Positions 25,860-36,719 of a DNA stretch of 64,000 bases are shown piece by piece. The stretch is from Pratylenchus scribneri (Eukaryota > Nematoda > Chromadorea > Rhabditida > Pratylenchidae). The position numbers were made by a program, and so were the translations under genes. Location: contig JAQSEB010000149.1 of NCBI GenBank assembly GCA_030063045.1, positions 1 through 64,000 of the forward strand. Direction: 5' to 3'. Position 1 is the first letter of the stretch, and every line of letters begins with the position of its first letter. Below the pieces are notes generated by a model that did no database searches, was not told where the DNA came from, and worked only from the letters and a program-made list of their open reading frames with translations.

Positions 25860-28800
25860 ATAGGAGATTATTTCAGAGATTTTTATAAAATCAGAAAAAT
25901 GGCATTAAAAAATCAGATTTTATGATCTAAAATTTAGTTTTATATTTTCTCAAACGAGGTGGAATTAATTTTATAATTCCACCAATTCGGTTTAGGGTTA
26001 AACGGGACGGCGGAGAAGATATAAAAAGAAGCCTGATTTGGCTTTCAAAAACCGCTTTTTTGATAAGAATTTTTTAATGATTCAGTTAATTTAAAAATAT
26101 AATAAAAAAATAAATCAACATTTAGGAATTCAAACATTTTATAAAATGCCTAAAAACCAATTTGATATTCTTGCTTAAATTTATTCAAAATATTATCATT
26201 TTTTCACCTGCTATTTTTTTTTTTTTGAGATTTTTGTAAATTTCTGCTCCCCAGGCGAATAGCTAAGGGATAATTTTTGCCAGAAATACTTCCAAAGGGA
26301 AAAATATAATGAAAATACATAGTTAATTTATGAAAAATTCTATAAAATTCCTGATTTTTATCGAGAATAAATAGGAAATGGAAAGGAAATTGCCGATGGC
26401 TTTTGACTTCTTGGAACTGGTTGAGATGAAGCAGATGGTTGCGAAAAAGTAAAATGGCACACTGACTGAATAAATATGGTCGAGGGAGAATTAAGAGGCT
26501 ATAATTAATATAAAATTGGCAAAAATTGGCAGTGGCTGCATAAAATTATGGGGGTGGCGGTGGGAAAATCAACATCAATGGCCAAGGTCCAAACGTGTAG
26601 AAGGCTTAACGCGCGTCAATCCCACCTCCACCAATATTGATTCAAAAAAGGGATTTTTTGTGGGAAAAAAGAAGAATGAAAATCCATTAAAAATTTTCGG
26701 GTTTTAAATTTGATTTTCCCATAATGTGTGGCCTAAAAGAAGGCACTTTTTCCAAATGCCAAAAGGCCAAAATGCCGAAAAAGAGGCGGAGGAGGAGGAC
26801 AAAATGGAATTTCCGTCGCCTTTTTCCTCATCCGGCTGGACTGGACTGACTGAGTTGGACTCCAATTTGGCCTAATTCCCGGCTTGTTTGGAGGAAGGAG
26901 GAAGGGAAATGTTGGTCGCCTTCTCACTTAATTTGCGGGTTCCAAATACAAAAAAGAAAGGAAGGAAGGAAATGAACACTACTAATGAAAAAATTGGTTA
27001 GATTATGAAGAGGGGAATGAGAGGAAAATGCCAAGGGACACAGCAGAATATTGGCTGACTAAATGGCCATATACTTGGCCATAACAATTTACTTGGAATT
27101 GAATTGGTGAAGAGGGAGGTGGAAAGAACCTAAAGACGAATGCCACGTCGGACACAAAAAAGGGGAGGAAATCGGCGGCCATGCACTGTTTATTAAGTTT
27201 ACAGAAGGAAAAGCACGGCAATAAGGGAGGAAAATTTTGCCGAACATGCACCTTGGCACACACAACCACAAAAGTGCCGTGAACAAAAGAGGGAAAAGGG
27301 TGGAATTTGGAGACGAAGGGGGTGAGGAGGAGACGAATGCCCAAAGTGCGATGGTGGCGCACATAAAAAGTCTCTCATAGGGCACAAAAGTGGCACACAA
27401 AATGGGAGGAGATCGGCGCTTGGCGGCAAGGCATTTTTGCCTTTGGTGGCTGGCAAATTCACACGCCATCTGGCGGTTGAAGATATGCAAATTATGTTGA
27501 GGAATTTGAATCAAAAGCACACACACACATAAAAAGGGGGACACTTTTGCCGGCCACCCCTTCCCTCCCGCGATAATGTGATTTGCTGGGAAAATGCCTT
27601 TTGAATTGGCCGAAATGGGGACATAATCGATTTGTGATGGAGGGGACGGAAATGACGGGGGAAGGGGAAAGGCACAAAAATGCCCGAGGGGAAGAAATTG
27701 GTCATCAGGGAATTCGGCACTGACTTTGAAGAAGTCAAAAATGAAGAATTTGGTGCCATTGATTTGGTTTACAAAAAGGGGGAGAAAAAATATGCTAAAA
27801 TGAATGTGAATTTTGCCAGAAGCCACCCGAATAATTCCTTTCCAAATTTACGGTGGATGCTAAAAATTTTGGCAAAAACGTGAGAATATTTTTTTTATTA
27901 AATTCTGACAAAAGGCTGGCGAGTGTGTAAATTGCAATATAAAAAAGGTTATAGAAATTTTTAAGCTTTATTTTGTGATTTGAATTATTTGGAACAATTC
28001 GGGGTGGGAAAAATATTTTTAAGCCTGCGTAAAAAATGTACATTAGAGTTAAATTTTAGCCAAAATTGCCTCATAGGAAAAATGTTTCCAAGTTTTAATC
28101 AGAAATTGAAAATATATGAAAAAGGCCTTGCTGGGAAAAAAATGTTTGTAATTTTTAAACAAAAATTAAAAATATGGCAAAATACTTAAATTTTGAAAAT
28201 CTGGCAGAAATTTGGTACCCAAAGTATACCTCCACCTCCATCCAGCAGATGGGAAATTTTTTAAAATTTTATTTTTCATTTATTATTGTAAAACAATGAA
28301 AAATATATTATTTTAGAGCTTATTTTTAGAATATTAATACGACTAATTTAGGAGAAAAATATGGCCAAAATTTGGATTAATTAAAATTTTCAAACAAAAA
28401 AATTGATAAAAACATTAAAATTCTGTTAAATATCAATAATGGCAACCATCTGTTCCCAAATGATGACAGTCGTCAAAAGTTGATGGTGGTGTGGTCTTTT
28501 CGAAGCGAAAAATTTGAGGGCAATGGAGGACAAAAAATGTGCAAAAAAGCTGAATACAAGAGTTGGAAGGGGGTGGAATGCTTAATCCAAGGATATTACT
28601 CCTTGGGGACCGACCACAAAAAGAAAAGAAGAAAACATGTCGAAAGGAAAGCGAGAATAACGGAAATGGGAAAAAGGAGGAAATGGTTGAATGTGATGGC
28701 CAAAAAATTATTCCATAATGTGGAAAATTTTCCATAATATGGAATATGGATTGGGGGCTTCCCCCAATCCCAACCGTCAGTGAATTGAATTAAAAAAGGG

Positions 28801-29480
28801 AAAAAGCAATGAGATTTAAATGGAAATTGATTTTTAAAGAACCGCATATTTTTATAAAATATTTAATTTGCCTTTAATAGAACAAATATTAGCTGAAAAT
28901 ATTTACAAATCAACCATACATTTTTTGCTTCTGTTTGTGTGCCAACCTGTCTTTTAGGGGAAAATAAACACAAAAATGTGGGTGGAGGAAAGGAAAAGGC
29001 CAATTTGAATATTCTCAAACACGCAATTTTGGCCTTGGTTTCCTTCACTTTTCCCCTGGTTTTCGAGGAATTTGTCACTCCAATTTAACACAATGAAAAT
29101 TTTGGGCACAAAAACAAAATGATTGGATTTAAATGGGAGAAAATGAGGAAAACAACCCACTCCAATTTTTTGGTAAATCAATTTTTAAAGGACAAAAAAA
29201 TAAATTTAATAGGACCATCTTTACCCTAAATCACTTAAAAGAAGACAAAAAACAATTTAAGAAAATGGACAATTTTTGGCTGCTGGGCTACTTCATTTTA
29301 ATACGAATTCTTTTTTGGATGCTTTTCCCTATTCATCCATTAAATTAAATGATTAAATTAAACCAATTTTGGAGAGTGCAAAAATTATTCAATTTTTGGT
29401 TTATTGTGCAAATAATAAAATATAAATGGATGGAATTTATAATTTTATTTGTGAATAAAGTTCAATTTTTCTATTTGCCC
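25860..29480. other. Intergenic region upstream of the glutamate receptor gene
   Basis: No gene is supported. It lies between the receptor start and the stomatin stop. 26700-27700 is richer in G+C and strongly purine-biased on the plus strand, so the minus strand has long pyrimidine-rich open frames that do not look like protein. It may contain receptor promoter or leader exons; none can be defined by eye. Confidence 0.6.
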
Positions 29481-29570
29481 TCATTCTTTTTCGTCATCAT
29501 ATTCGTTCGTATTTTCGATTTCTTCTGAAATAAATTGATTAAATTATAATTATGCATTTTCCAATTTCCG

Positions 29571-32316
29571 TTACTTGAGCAAATAGCGCACAATTTCCAT
29601 TGGCATTGGGAAAATTATTGTGCGATTCTTTTCTGCGCTAAATTTCCAAATAAATTAATTTTAAATGGATAATATTTAATTTGCAATAAAACATTGAAAT
29701 TTTATTCCTGGAATACTTAATTAAAATCTATCCGGAAAATTTAATTAAAATCTTTCCGGAAAACTTAATTAAAATCTTTCCGGAGAGTTTTAATCTAAGT
29801 TTGTTCCGGTTGGATTCCGGAAAGTTTTAATCTAAGTTTGTTCCGGTTGGATTCCGGAAAGTTTTAATCTAAGTTCTTTCCGGTTGGTTTCCGGAAAGTT
29901 TTAATCTAAGTTTGTTCCGGTTGGATTCCGGAAAGTTTTAATCTAAGTTTGTTCCGGTTGGTTTCCGGAAAGTTTTAATCTAAGTTTGTTCCGGTTGGAT
30001 TCCGGAAAGTTTTAATCTAAGTTTGTTCCGGTTGGATTCCGGAAAGTTTTAATCTAAGTTCCTTCCGGTTGGATTCCGGAAAGTTTTAATCTAAGTTTGT
30101 TCCGGTTGGTTTCCGGAAAGTTTTATCTAAGTTTGTTCCGGTTGGTTTCCGGAAAGTTTTAATCTAAGTTTGTTCCGGTTGGATTCCGGAAAGTTTTAAT
30201 CTAAGTTTGTTCCGGTTGGATTCCGGAAAATGTTAATCTAAGTTTGTTCAGTGAATTAAAAAGCTTTACGGAAACTTAATTAACCCTTAATTGGCAGCCC
30301 TCTTTTTTAACCTAATTGTTGCCAATGTTTGGAGGAATCGAAGCTGAAGGGCAACCGGCGATTGGGCTACAATCAAGGCCGCCTCGCTCAATGCTTTTGA
30401 GGCTTTTTGTTCGCCTTCGGCCGCAATAATCTTCAAAAAAAATTTTATTTATGAAAATATTTTCCAAATTCACCTTTGCGCCGGCCTCTCTGGTTGCTTC
30501 AGCCTAACAAATTAATAATAAAATGATAATTTAAAGGAAAATTTGCCTCCGCGGCCATTGCCCGCTGCAGTTGAACCGGAAGCCGAACATCTTTCATTTC
30601 AACCCTTTCCACTTTTACACCCCATGGATTCGTGATTTCGTCCAGTGTACTTTGCATTTGCAATGAAATTTGTTCACGATCACTTTAAAAGAATATGAAT
30701 TCCATTTTTAATAAATTTGTAGAAAAACATTTTCTTGAAAAATTTTCTTATCGAAAAATAATTTTTTTGAGGCAATATAATTTGGCCAAATCAGGCTTAG
30801 TTAAGATTCCTATGGTCCGTGAGCTAAATCTAAATTCTAGCCACAAATATTGTTAAATTATATGGCCACAAAAAAATATTATTTTTTTTTTGACACGAAA
30901 AGTTTTCCGAAAATTATATATTTCCACATTTAAATTTCCATCATACAACTGTGATTACTGCTTGAGAAACAACATTGGTTTTTGGCCTATATCCCAAGGA
31001 GGCTAGAGCCAATCTAAGGAAGTTATACACCATTTGAAAGGCATGAATTTCCTTTATGAATTAAATTAATTTAATTTTTTCAAAATTCTAAACCCAAGGT
31101 CAGAATTCATTTAAAATTCAGAGAGTATGAATAACTCGTGTTCTTCGGAGAAAATTCCTCTTTCCTTCAAATGCTTTTTTTATAGAGAAAATTCAGGTCT
31201 TTCAAATGGTATATGCCTTTCAAAATTGGCTTTAGCCCCGACAAGTTATGTGTCAAAATTCAAAATTCAATCAAACTTCTCAAGCAGTACTCAATCATCA
31301 CCCAATCGCCGAATTTCCTAATTCTCCAGTGTTCAGCTACCTGAGCATTTCGGCTAAAGTTTTTGTGCCAAGAATATTCCTCAGCGTAGTTTGCGCCAAC
31401 AATTTTGTGGATCTGCTGGAATCTTCCACATTTGTGACCGAAATTGTGGCATTGGAAATTCGAAAATAGACGACCACATCCTTTTGGGGATATTGAAAAT
31501 TTGGTCAAAAAATGGAAAAATAATTTTAAAAATTACGACAGCAACGGTGACGGCATCACGGGAGAGGATCTGAAAAAATGGAAAATTAATTATTGAGACA
31601 AAATATTTTGAGACTATTTTTACCTCTTGTGGGGGCACATCAAAGGAAAGAACTCGAAGGTCCACTTTTCGATAAGTGTCAATACAGGGAATTATCTGTG
31701 GAATTTTTAAAAGAAATTATTTAATTGTCGAAAAAAACACTGAAATTGCCGAAAAAGTTATAAGATTTTGACCGGGGTTTAATCAATTCTAACATAGTTT
31801 TGAACCATTAAACCAAAATGGGTTTAAACCGTTTAATACCCTTTAATTGTGACCAAACCAAAATTGGTTTAAATCGTTTAATACCCTTTAATTGTTGACC
31901 AAACCATAATGGGTTTAAACCGTTTAATACCCTTTAATTGTTGACCAAACCATAACAAATTATATAGCATTCAATGCGTCTTGTCCAGCTCTATCCAATT
32001 TTAGATATATTTGGTTTGGGAATTTAGGACAAATCCAACTTAAACAATATTATAATTATTTTGCCATTATTCATTCTTTTATAGACAATTTCATTGTTTT
32101 TTCGACAAATTAAATACTATATTTTTAACTCACAATGAAAATTCCCGGGCCTCGGGCACCTCCAGGCAACAATCGGCCCAGCCTAAAAATGACCGCCCTT
32201 TCATATTCTTTCACAACTTTGACGCAAAAGCAAATGGCCACGGGGAAAGTGAGCACCAACACAATGTAGGAGCAAACCATGAGGATGTAGCCACTGATGC
32301 CCAAATTGCCGGTCAT
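29571..32316 (-). CDS. Stomatin-family membrane protein (MEC-2/UNC-1-like)
   Basis: Integral monotopic membrane protein of the stomatin/prohibitin (SPFH, Band 7) family; in nematodes these proteins scaffold ion channels such as DEG/ENaC. Exons (descending): 32134-32321, 31624-31695, 31537-31569, 31341-31480, 30547-30682, 30474-30503, 30312-30430, 29571-29637. The joined frame gives ~259 residues from ATG 32316. Visible blocks: a hydrophobic hairpin ([18 protein letters not shown]), [125 protein letters not shown]. It stops just after the Band 7/coiled-coil core and lacks the long MEC-2 C-terminal tail. The N terminus may be extended by an upstream exon. One intron (30504-30546) uses a GC donor; another (29638-30311) holds a TTCCGGAA array. 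Confidence 0.93.
29700..30245. repeat. TTCCGGAA minisatellite, period ~37
   Basis: About 13 units with two different sites each, TTGTTCCGGTTGG and ATTCCGGAAAGTTTTAATC. It lies in the stomatin intron 29638-30311. Confidence 0.93.
30955..31310. mobile_element. MITE-like family B unit
   Basis: The left arm has TTTTTGGCCTATATCCCAAG and ACACCATTTGAAAGGC. The right arm has GTCTTTCAAATGGTATATGC and AAAATTGGCTTTAGCCCCGA. It lies in the stomatin intron 30683-31340. Confidence 0.75.
31757..32055 (-). repeat. Dispersed 46-base-repeat element, copy 8
   Basis: Reverse copy with three units, in the stomatin intron between exons 31624-31695 and 32134-32321. Confidence 0.82.
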
Positions 32317-32439
32317 CGGTTCTGAAATTGGGAAGTACCAAAATTAATTCCAAAAAATCAAAATGAAATGGGCCCATATTTTTATTCAAATTTGCTCACA
32401 TTTGCCATCTCCCATTTATAGGATAAGCCACATCTTGAC

Positions 32440-33515
32440 ACCGTTTAAAAAATAACTCATCAAGTACTGGGCCAATTTTGATGATTTTTGTTATCAAATT
32501 AAAGGTCAGACTTTTGGCTTTTAAATGAAATTAATTTTAATAAAATTGCTTTAGAATTGATGGAATTGTACTCAAAAAATAATGAATTTTTCGCTAATCA
32601 ATTAATTATATAAAGATCATTTTAAATGGTTTTTTGAAGATAACTTCATCAATTTTGAAACAATTTAAACAAAATTAATATTAATTTGATAGCCAAAAGT
32701 CTGCTCTTTAATTTGTTAATAAAATTATCAAAATTGGTTCAGGTTTTAGACATTGATGATTTATTAATTAATGGCGACTGGCTATTCCTCCCAATTGTTG
32801 AAAAAATAATTTTTAAAATATTTGAATATTTTAATAAGGAAAAAATAATTTTAAAATAATTTAAAAAATTTTTTCAAAAACCAACAATTGGAAATGATCA
32901 TCAGTATATGCCAATGTCCTTGGTTCTCAGACTCTGGCATGTTTTGATGGCCATTTCCAATTGGGTTAAAAATGACAGAAATCAACTCGCTTATATAGAA
33001 TAGAGGAATGGTCAGTAAAAAAAGTGTCGCTATGCAGAAATTGTTTCGTTTCGATTTCGAAGGAAAAATTAAAAATTTTCCAGCAGCTGAACTGATTGAT
33101 GAGGGAAAAGTCCACTATCTTTATCACTCTATTTTACATTTCTCTGACCTCTTTTTAGCTCCCTCCCTTCCCAAGGAACAGCCAAACTTGTCGCCGTTTA
33201 ATTTATTATTATTATATAACTCGACAAGGACTGAACCAATTTTAATGATTTTGTTATCCAATTAAAGAGCAGACTTTTGGCTATCAAATAATATAAATTT
33301 TATTAAAATTGGTTGAAAAATTGATTAAATAATGACCAAAAAAGCAATGAAAATATGGCAATTTTGAATGGTTTTTCATTTTCAGGCATAACTTCATTAA
33401 TTTTGAATCAATTTAAATAAAATTAATATCATTTGATAGCCAAAAGTCTGCTCTTTAATTGATAACAAAAAAAAATCCGGATCAGTCGGAAACTTGATGA
33501 GTTATTTTGAAGGCA
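32440..33515. mobile_element. MITE-like family A, two-unit composite
   Basis: Two complete family A units (about 32440-32765 and 33215-33515) flank a ~450-base core. The outer ends are inverted (TAACTCATCAAG and CTTGATGAGTTA). The core matches, in reverse orientation, the one at 57.3-57.8 kb. It lies just upstream of the stomatin start. Confidence 0.85.
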
Positions 33516-34079
33516 ACAAATTGGGCTACCCCGCATCTATATGCCCCAAACAAAGAAAATACTGAATTGGTTCAAATGGCGAAAATTCCAAATGTTCTTC
33601 GGCCATTTTGTTTGCAAAATGTTTGGAATAGTGTCGACCACGGTTGCGACTCATTTTTTAATAAATAATATAATTTAAATTTATTTTTGTCTCATTTTTC
33701 GGGCAATATTTGTTTGGCATCTAGTGGCCGATAGGAGGGGGAATAATGAGCCAATGGTAAATAATAGGACAAAGGTAAAATTGGTTGGTTTGTGTTGGTG
33801 TGACTAGTCCCAGGATGGATTGGCAGGGATTTTTGCATTTGTTATTTGTGGGCGGAATAAGCGATGGCCATAGGCCTTGTCCAGTCAAAATGCCCGAGTG
33901 ATTGACGGGCATCCATCCAGTCAAGGAAATTATGGCCAAAAACACCGAGTCAAGGAAATTATGGCCAAAAATGGATGAAGAGACCATTTAGGGAGAATTT
34001 GGCGCCCAATAAACAAATTCATTTCCTCTATGTCCAAAAGAATAATGGAGAATTGAAAGAGGACGATTGAGTATGTGGG

Positions 34080-34815
34080 CCATTCTTTTGGCCATATCTC
34101 AATAATAAAATAACCAATTCGGGAAGGCGATATACCATTCGAAAGCGTTAAATTCCGTCTAAAAAGTGGCTTTACTAATTTTTTGAGAACCTAAAATATT
34201 TTTTTAAAAAAGCGGCTTTTACTCGATGAACTATAAAATTAGGGTTTATAAATTCAAAGACATGTAACATTTTTTGAAACTTGAATTTCAAAAAATTTAA
34301 AAAGGCTACTTTATAGAAGACACTTTAAGCTTTCAAATTTTATATCACCTTCCCGAATTGGTTATTGCCTCTTTAAGCTACAGCCTACAGACTAAAAGCT
34401 GATGCAGATACTCAATCTGATTGATGAGCTATTCAATTATCCCCAAAAATTCGGGTTTATTACATTAAAAGACATGCAACTTTTTGAAAACTTGAATTTA
34501 ATAAAATCTAAAAATGGCAATTTATGGAGGACAATTTAAGCTTTCAAATATTATATTGCCTTTCCAGATTGGCAATTGCCTCGTTGAGCTACAGGCAAAT
34601 AAAAGCTGATGCAGTAATTCAATCACAGTCACCATTAGCCATAATCAATTTTCCATTCCCCTACCCACGGAGTGGGAAGGAGAGCATTTTTAGGGCAAAA
34701 GCCACTTTATTATAGAGGACACTTTGGGCTTTCAAATGATATATCACCTTCTCAGATTGGTCATTGTCTCGTTGAGCTACAGGCTAAAAACTGATGCAGA
34801 TTCTCAATTTATGGT
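34080..34815. mobile_element. MITE-like family B, clustered units
   Basis: One unit at about 34080-34400 is followed by repeated right arms at 34500-34615 and 34705-34815 (GAGGACA...TAAGCTTTCAAAT, then ATTGCC and TTGAGCTACAG). A G13 run lies just beyond at 34836-34848. Confidence 0.75.
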
Positions 34816-35058
34816 ACTCCTTTACCATAGAGGAAGGGGGGGGGGGGGATGGAGATTAGCTTTCAGAGAATTTATTCATCATTTCTCGTATTCATTTCCC
34901 CTACAGTATTCAAATAAAGGAAAAGAAAAAAAACCCACCGTTGGCAAAGAAATCATTGCGGTCATTTCCTTTGAAGCGCATTGATGCTTGATGCCGTGAA
35001 ACCATCTTTACAAATAATAGGGAAATTATTCAAAATATCAATCAATGAAGAGGAAAAC

Positions 35059-35235
35059 CGGCGGTTTATAGGGCCGATTTGCCTCCTCCGGTTGAGGTGG
35101 TTCATTCCATTGGGAAGGGAGGAGGGTGGGGGCAGCGGCAGCTTCCAACATTGGAGGCGACGAGGAGGAGGAGGCGGCAGCCGATGTCCGTTTGCGCGAA
35201 TTCTCCCCGCCCAATAATGAATCCAGCAAAGTCAT
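35059..35235 (-). CDS. Possible N-terminal exon of the stomatin gene
   Basis: ATG at 35235 opens a 59-codon frame rich in Ser, Ala and Pro (LLGGENSRKRTSAAASSSSS, then SQWNEPPQPEEANRPYKPP), ending at a GT donor before position 35059. Stomatins such as MEC-2 carry a variable, low-complexity cytosolic N terminus ahead of the hairpin, and this exon lies upstream on the same strand as the 32.3 kb stomatin exon. Its end phase does not join directly to that exon, so an extra exon would be needed. It could instead belong to a separate small gene or be chance in a GC-richer stretch. Confidence 0.3.
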
Positions 35236-36049
35236 TTTGTGGCCTTCTTTTTCTTCCCTTTATATTTTACAAAATCTGTTGAAAAAATAAAGAAATGAAA
35301 TTTTTGGCCACATAAATTTTGCATGAAATTAAGTTTTTGTGATAAATTTTTACCTTATTTTAAGTTTTAATTGAAATTTTTTTTCAAAATTATTCAAGCA
35401 AAATCTCGAAAGGCAGACAAAAACAATTTTAAAATTAATTATAATAAAAATTAAGAAGCTTTTCGATGTTTGTTTTGATTGTTGATATTTGACAAAATTT
35501 TGGCTGATTTTGTTTCTTTAATTAGGGAATGATTTGGACGGCTAATTTTATTGGAATTAATTAGTGTACAAATTGGACAAAATGTTGGTTGAATTTAATG
35601 ACATTTTTTTGTGATTGATTTGGACAAAATATTGGTTAATTTTGTTGTCATTAATTGGGGAATGATTTAAATTAAATTTTGATTCTTTTTATTGGCTTAA
35701 TTCGGAAATATTTTTGACAAAATTTTGGCCAGTTACTAGTTAATATTGACAATAAAAGGCAGAGAAAATTGAATTTCCAAAAGGAAGAGAGGAAGGGAAA
35801 AGGTGAAGGGTATTCATTGGTGGCAAATTTGCGCGGCTGGTGGCAGCTGCTTGTTTGTGAATAATTGATGAGTTATTGCCAGCGTGGCATGTTTGGAAAT
35901 GGTGGCAACAAAAGTTGGCGGGTTGGAGAGGGGATAGAGAGGAATGGAAGCAGAAAGGGAGGAATATTCTCGCACGAAATTTGCCGAATGAGGGCATTAA
36001 ATGGCCATAGGGGGTAGTTAAAATACCGACATTCCAATACTTGGATATT

Positions 36050-36705
36050 CTTTTTGTCATAGCTCAGCGAGGCAATGGCCAATCTGAGAAGGCAATATAT
36101 CATTTTAAAGCCCTAAATGTCCTCTACAAAATGGCTCATTTTAAATTTTATTATAATTTAAATTTATAGAATTATATATATTTGAGTATATTAAACTCGA
36201 ATTTTATGGTTGACTGAGAAAAAGCCGATTATTCTAAAATTTTTTTTAATTTTTAAAAAATTTATTAGGCCACTTTTTAGAAGAGATTCAGAGCTTCCGA
36301 AAGGCATACTGCCTTCCCAGATTTGTTTTCTTCTTTCATTGAAATATGACCAAGAGAAAGACTGACTAATTGCCTATGATAATCGGAGAATGTTTCTCTT
36401 TTTGGCTCATTCATAACTCGATGAGGCAATAACCAATCCTGTAAGGCGATATATTATTTTAAAGCCCTAATTGTCCTCTATTAGGCAAATAGATTTTGTG
36501 AATTCAAATTTTTACAAATTTTATATATCTTTAAATATAATATGCTCTGTTTTTGAGGAAAATTCGTTAGTAATTGTTTTAAGTTTTAAATACCAATTTA
36601 AAAAAAGGCCACTTTTTATAGGACATTTAGGGCTTTCGATTGGCATATCGCCTTCCCAAATTGGTTTGCTTCATTGTTGAAATATGGCCAAAAGAATAAT
36701 TCAAG
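36050..36705. mobile_element. MITE-like family B, two units
   Basis: Units at about 36050-36360 and 36405-36705. Each has CGAGGCAAT...AAGGC and ATATTATTTTAAAGCCCTAA on the left and GGGCTTTCGATTGGCATATC-type right arms. Confidence 0.75.
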
Positions 36706-36719
36706 CCTGAAACGTTCTT

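Noticed and set aside
27089..27826. 245-codon minus-strand open frame
   Set aside because: It is Pro/Ser/Phe-rich, lies in a purine-biased stretch where several minus frames are open together, and has no domain or splice context.
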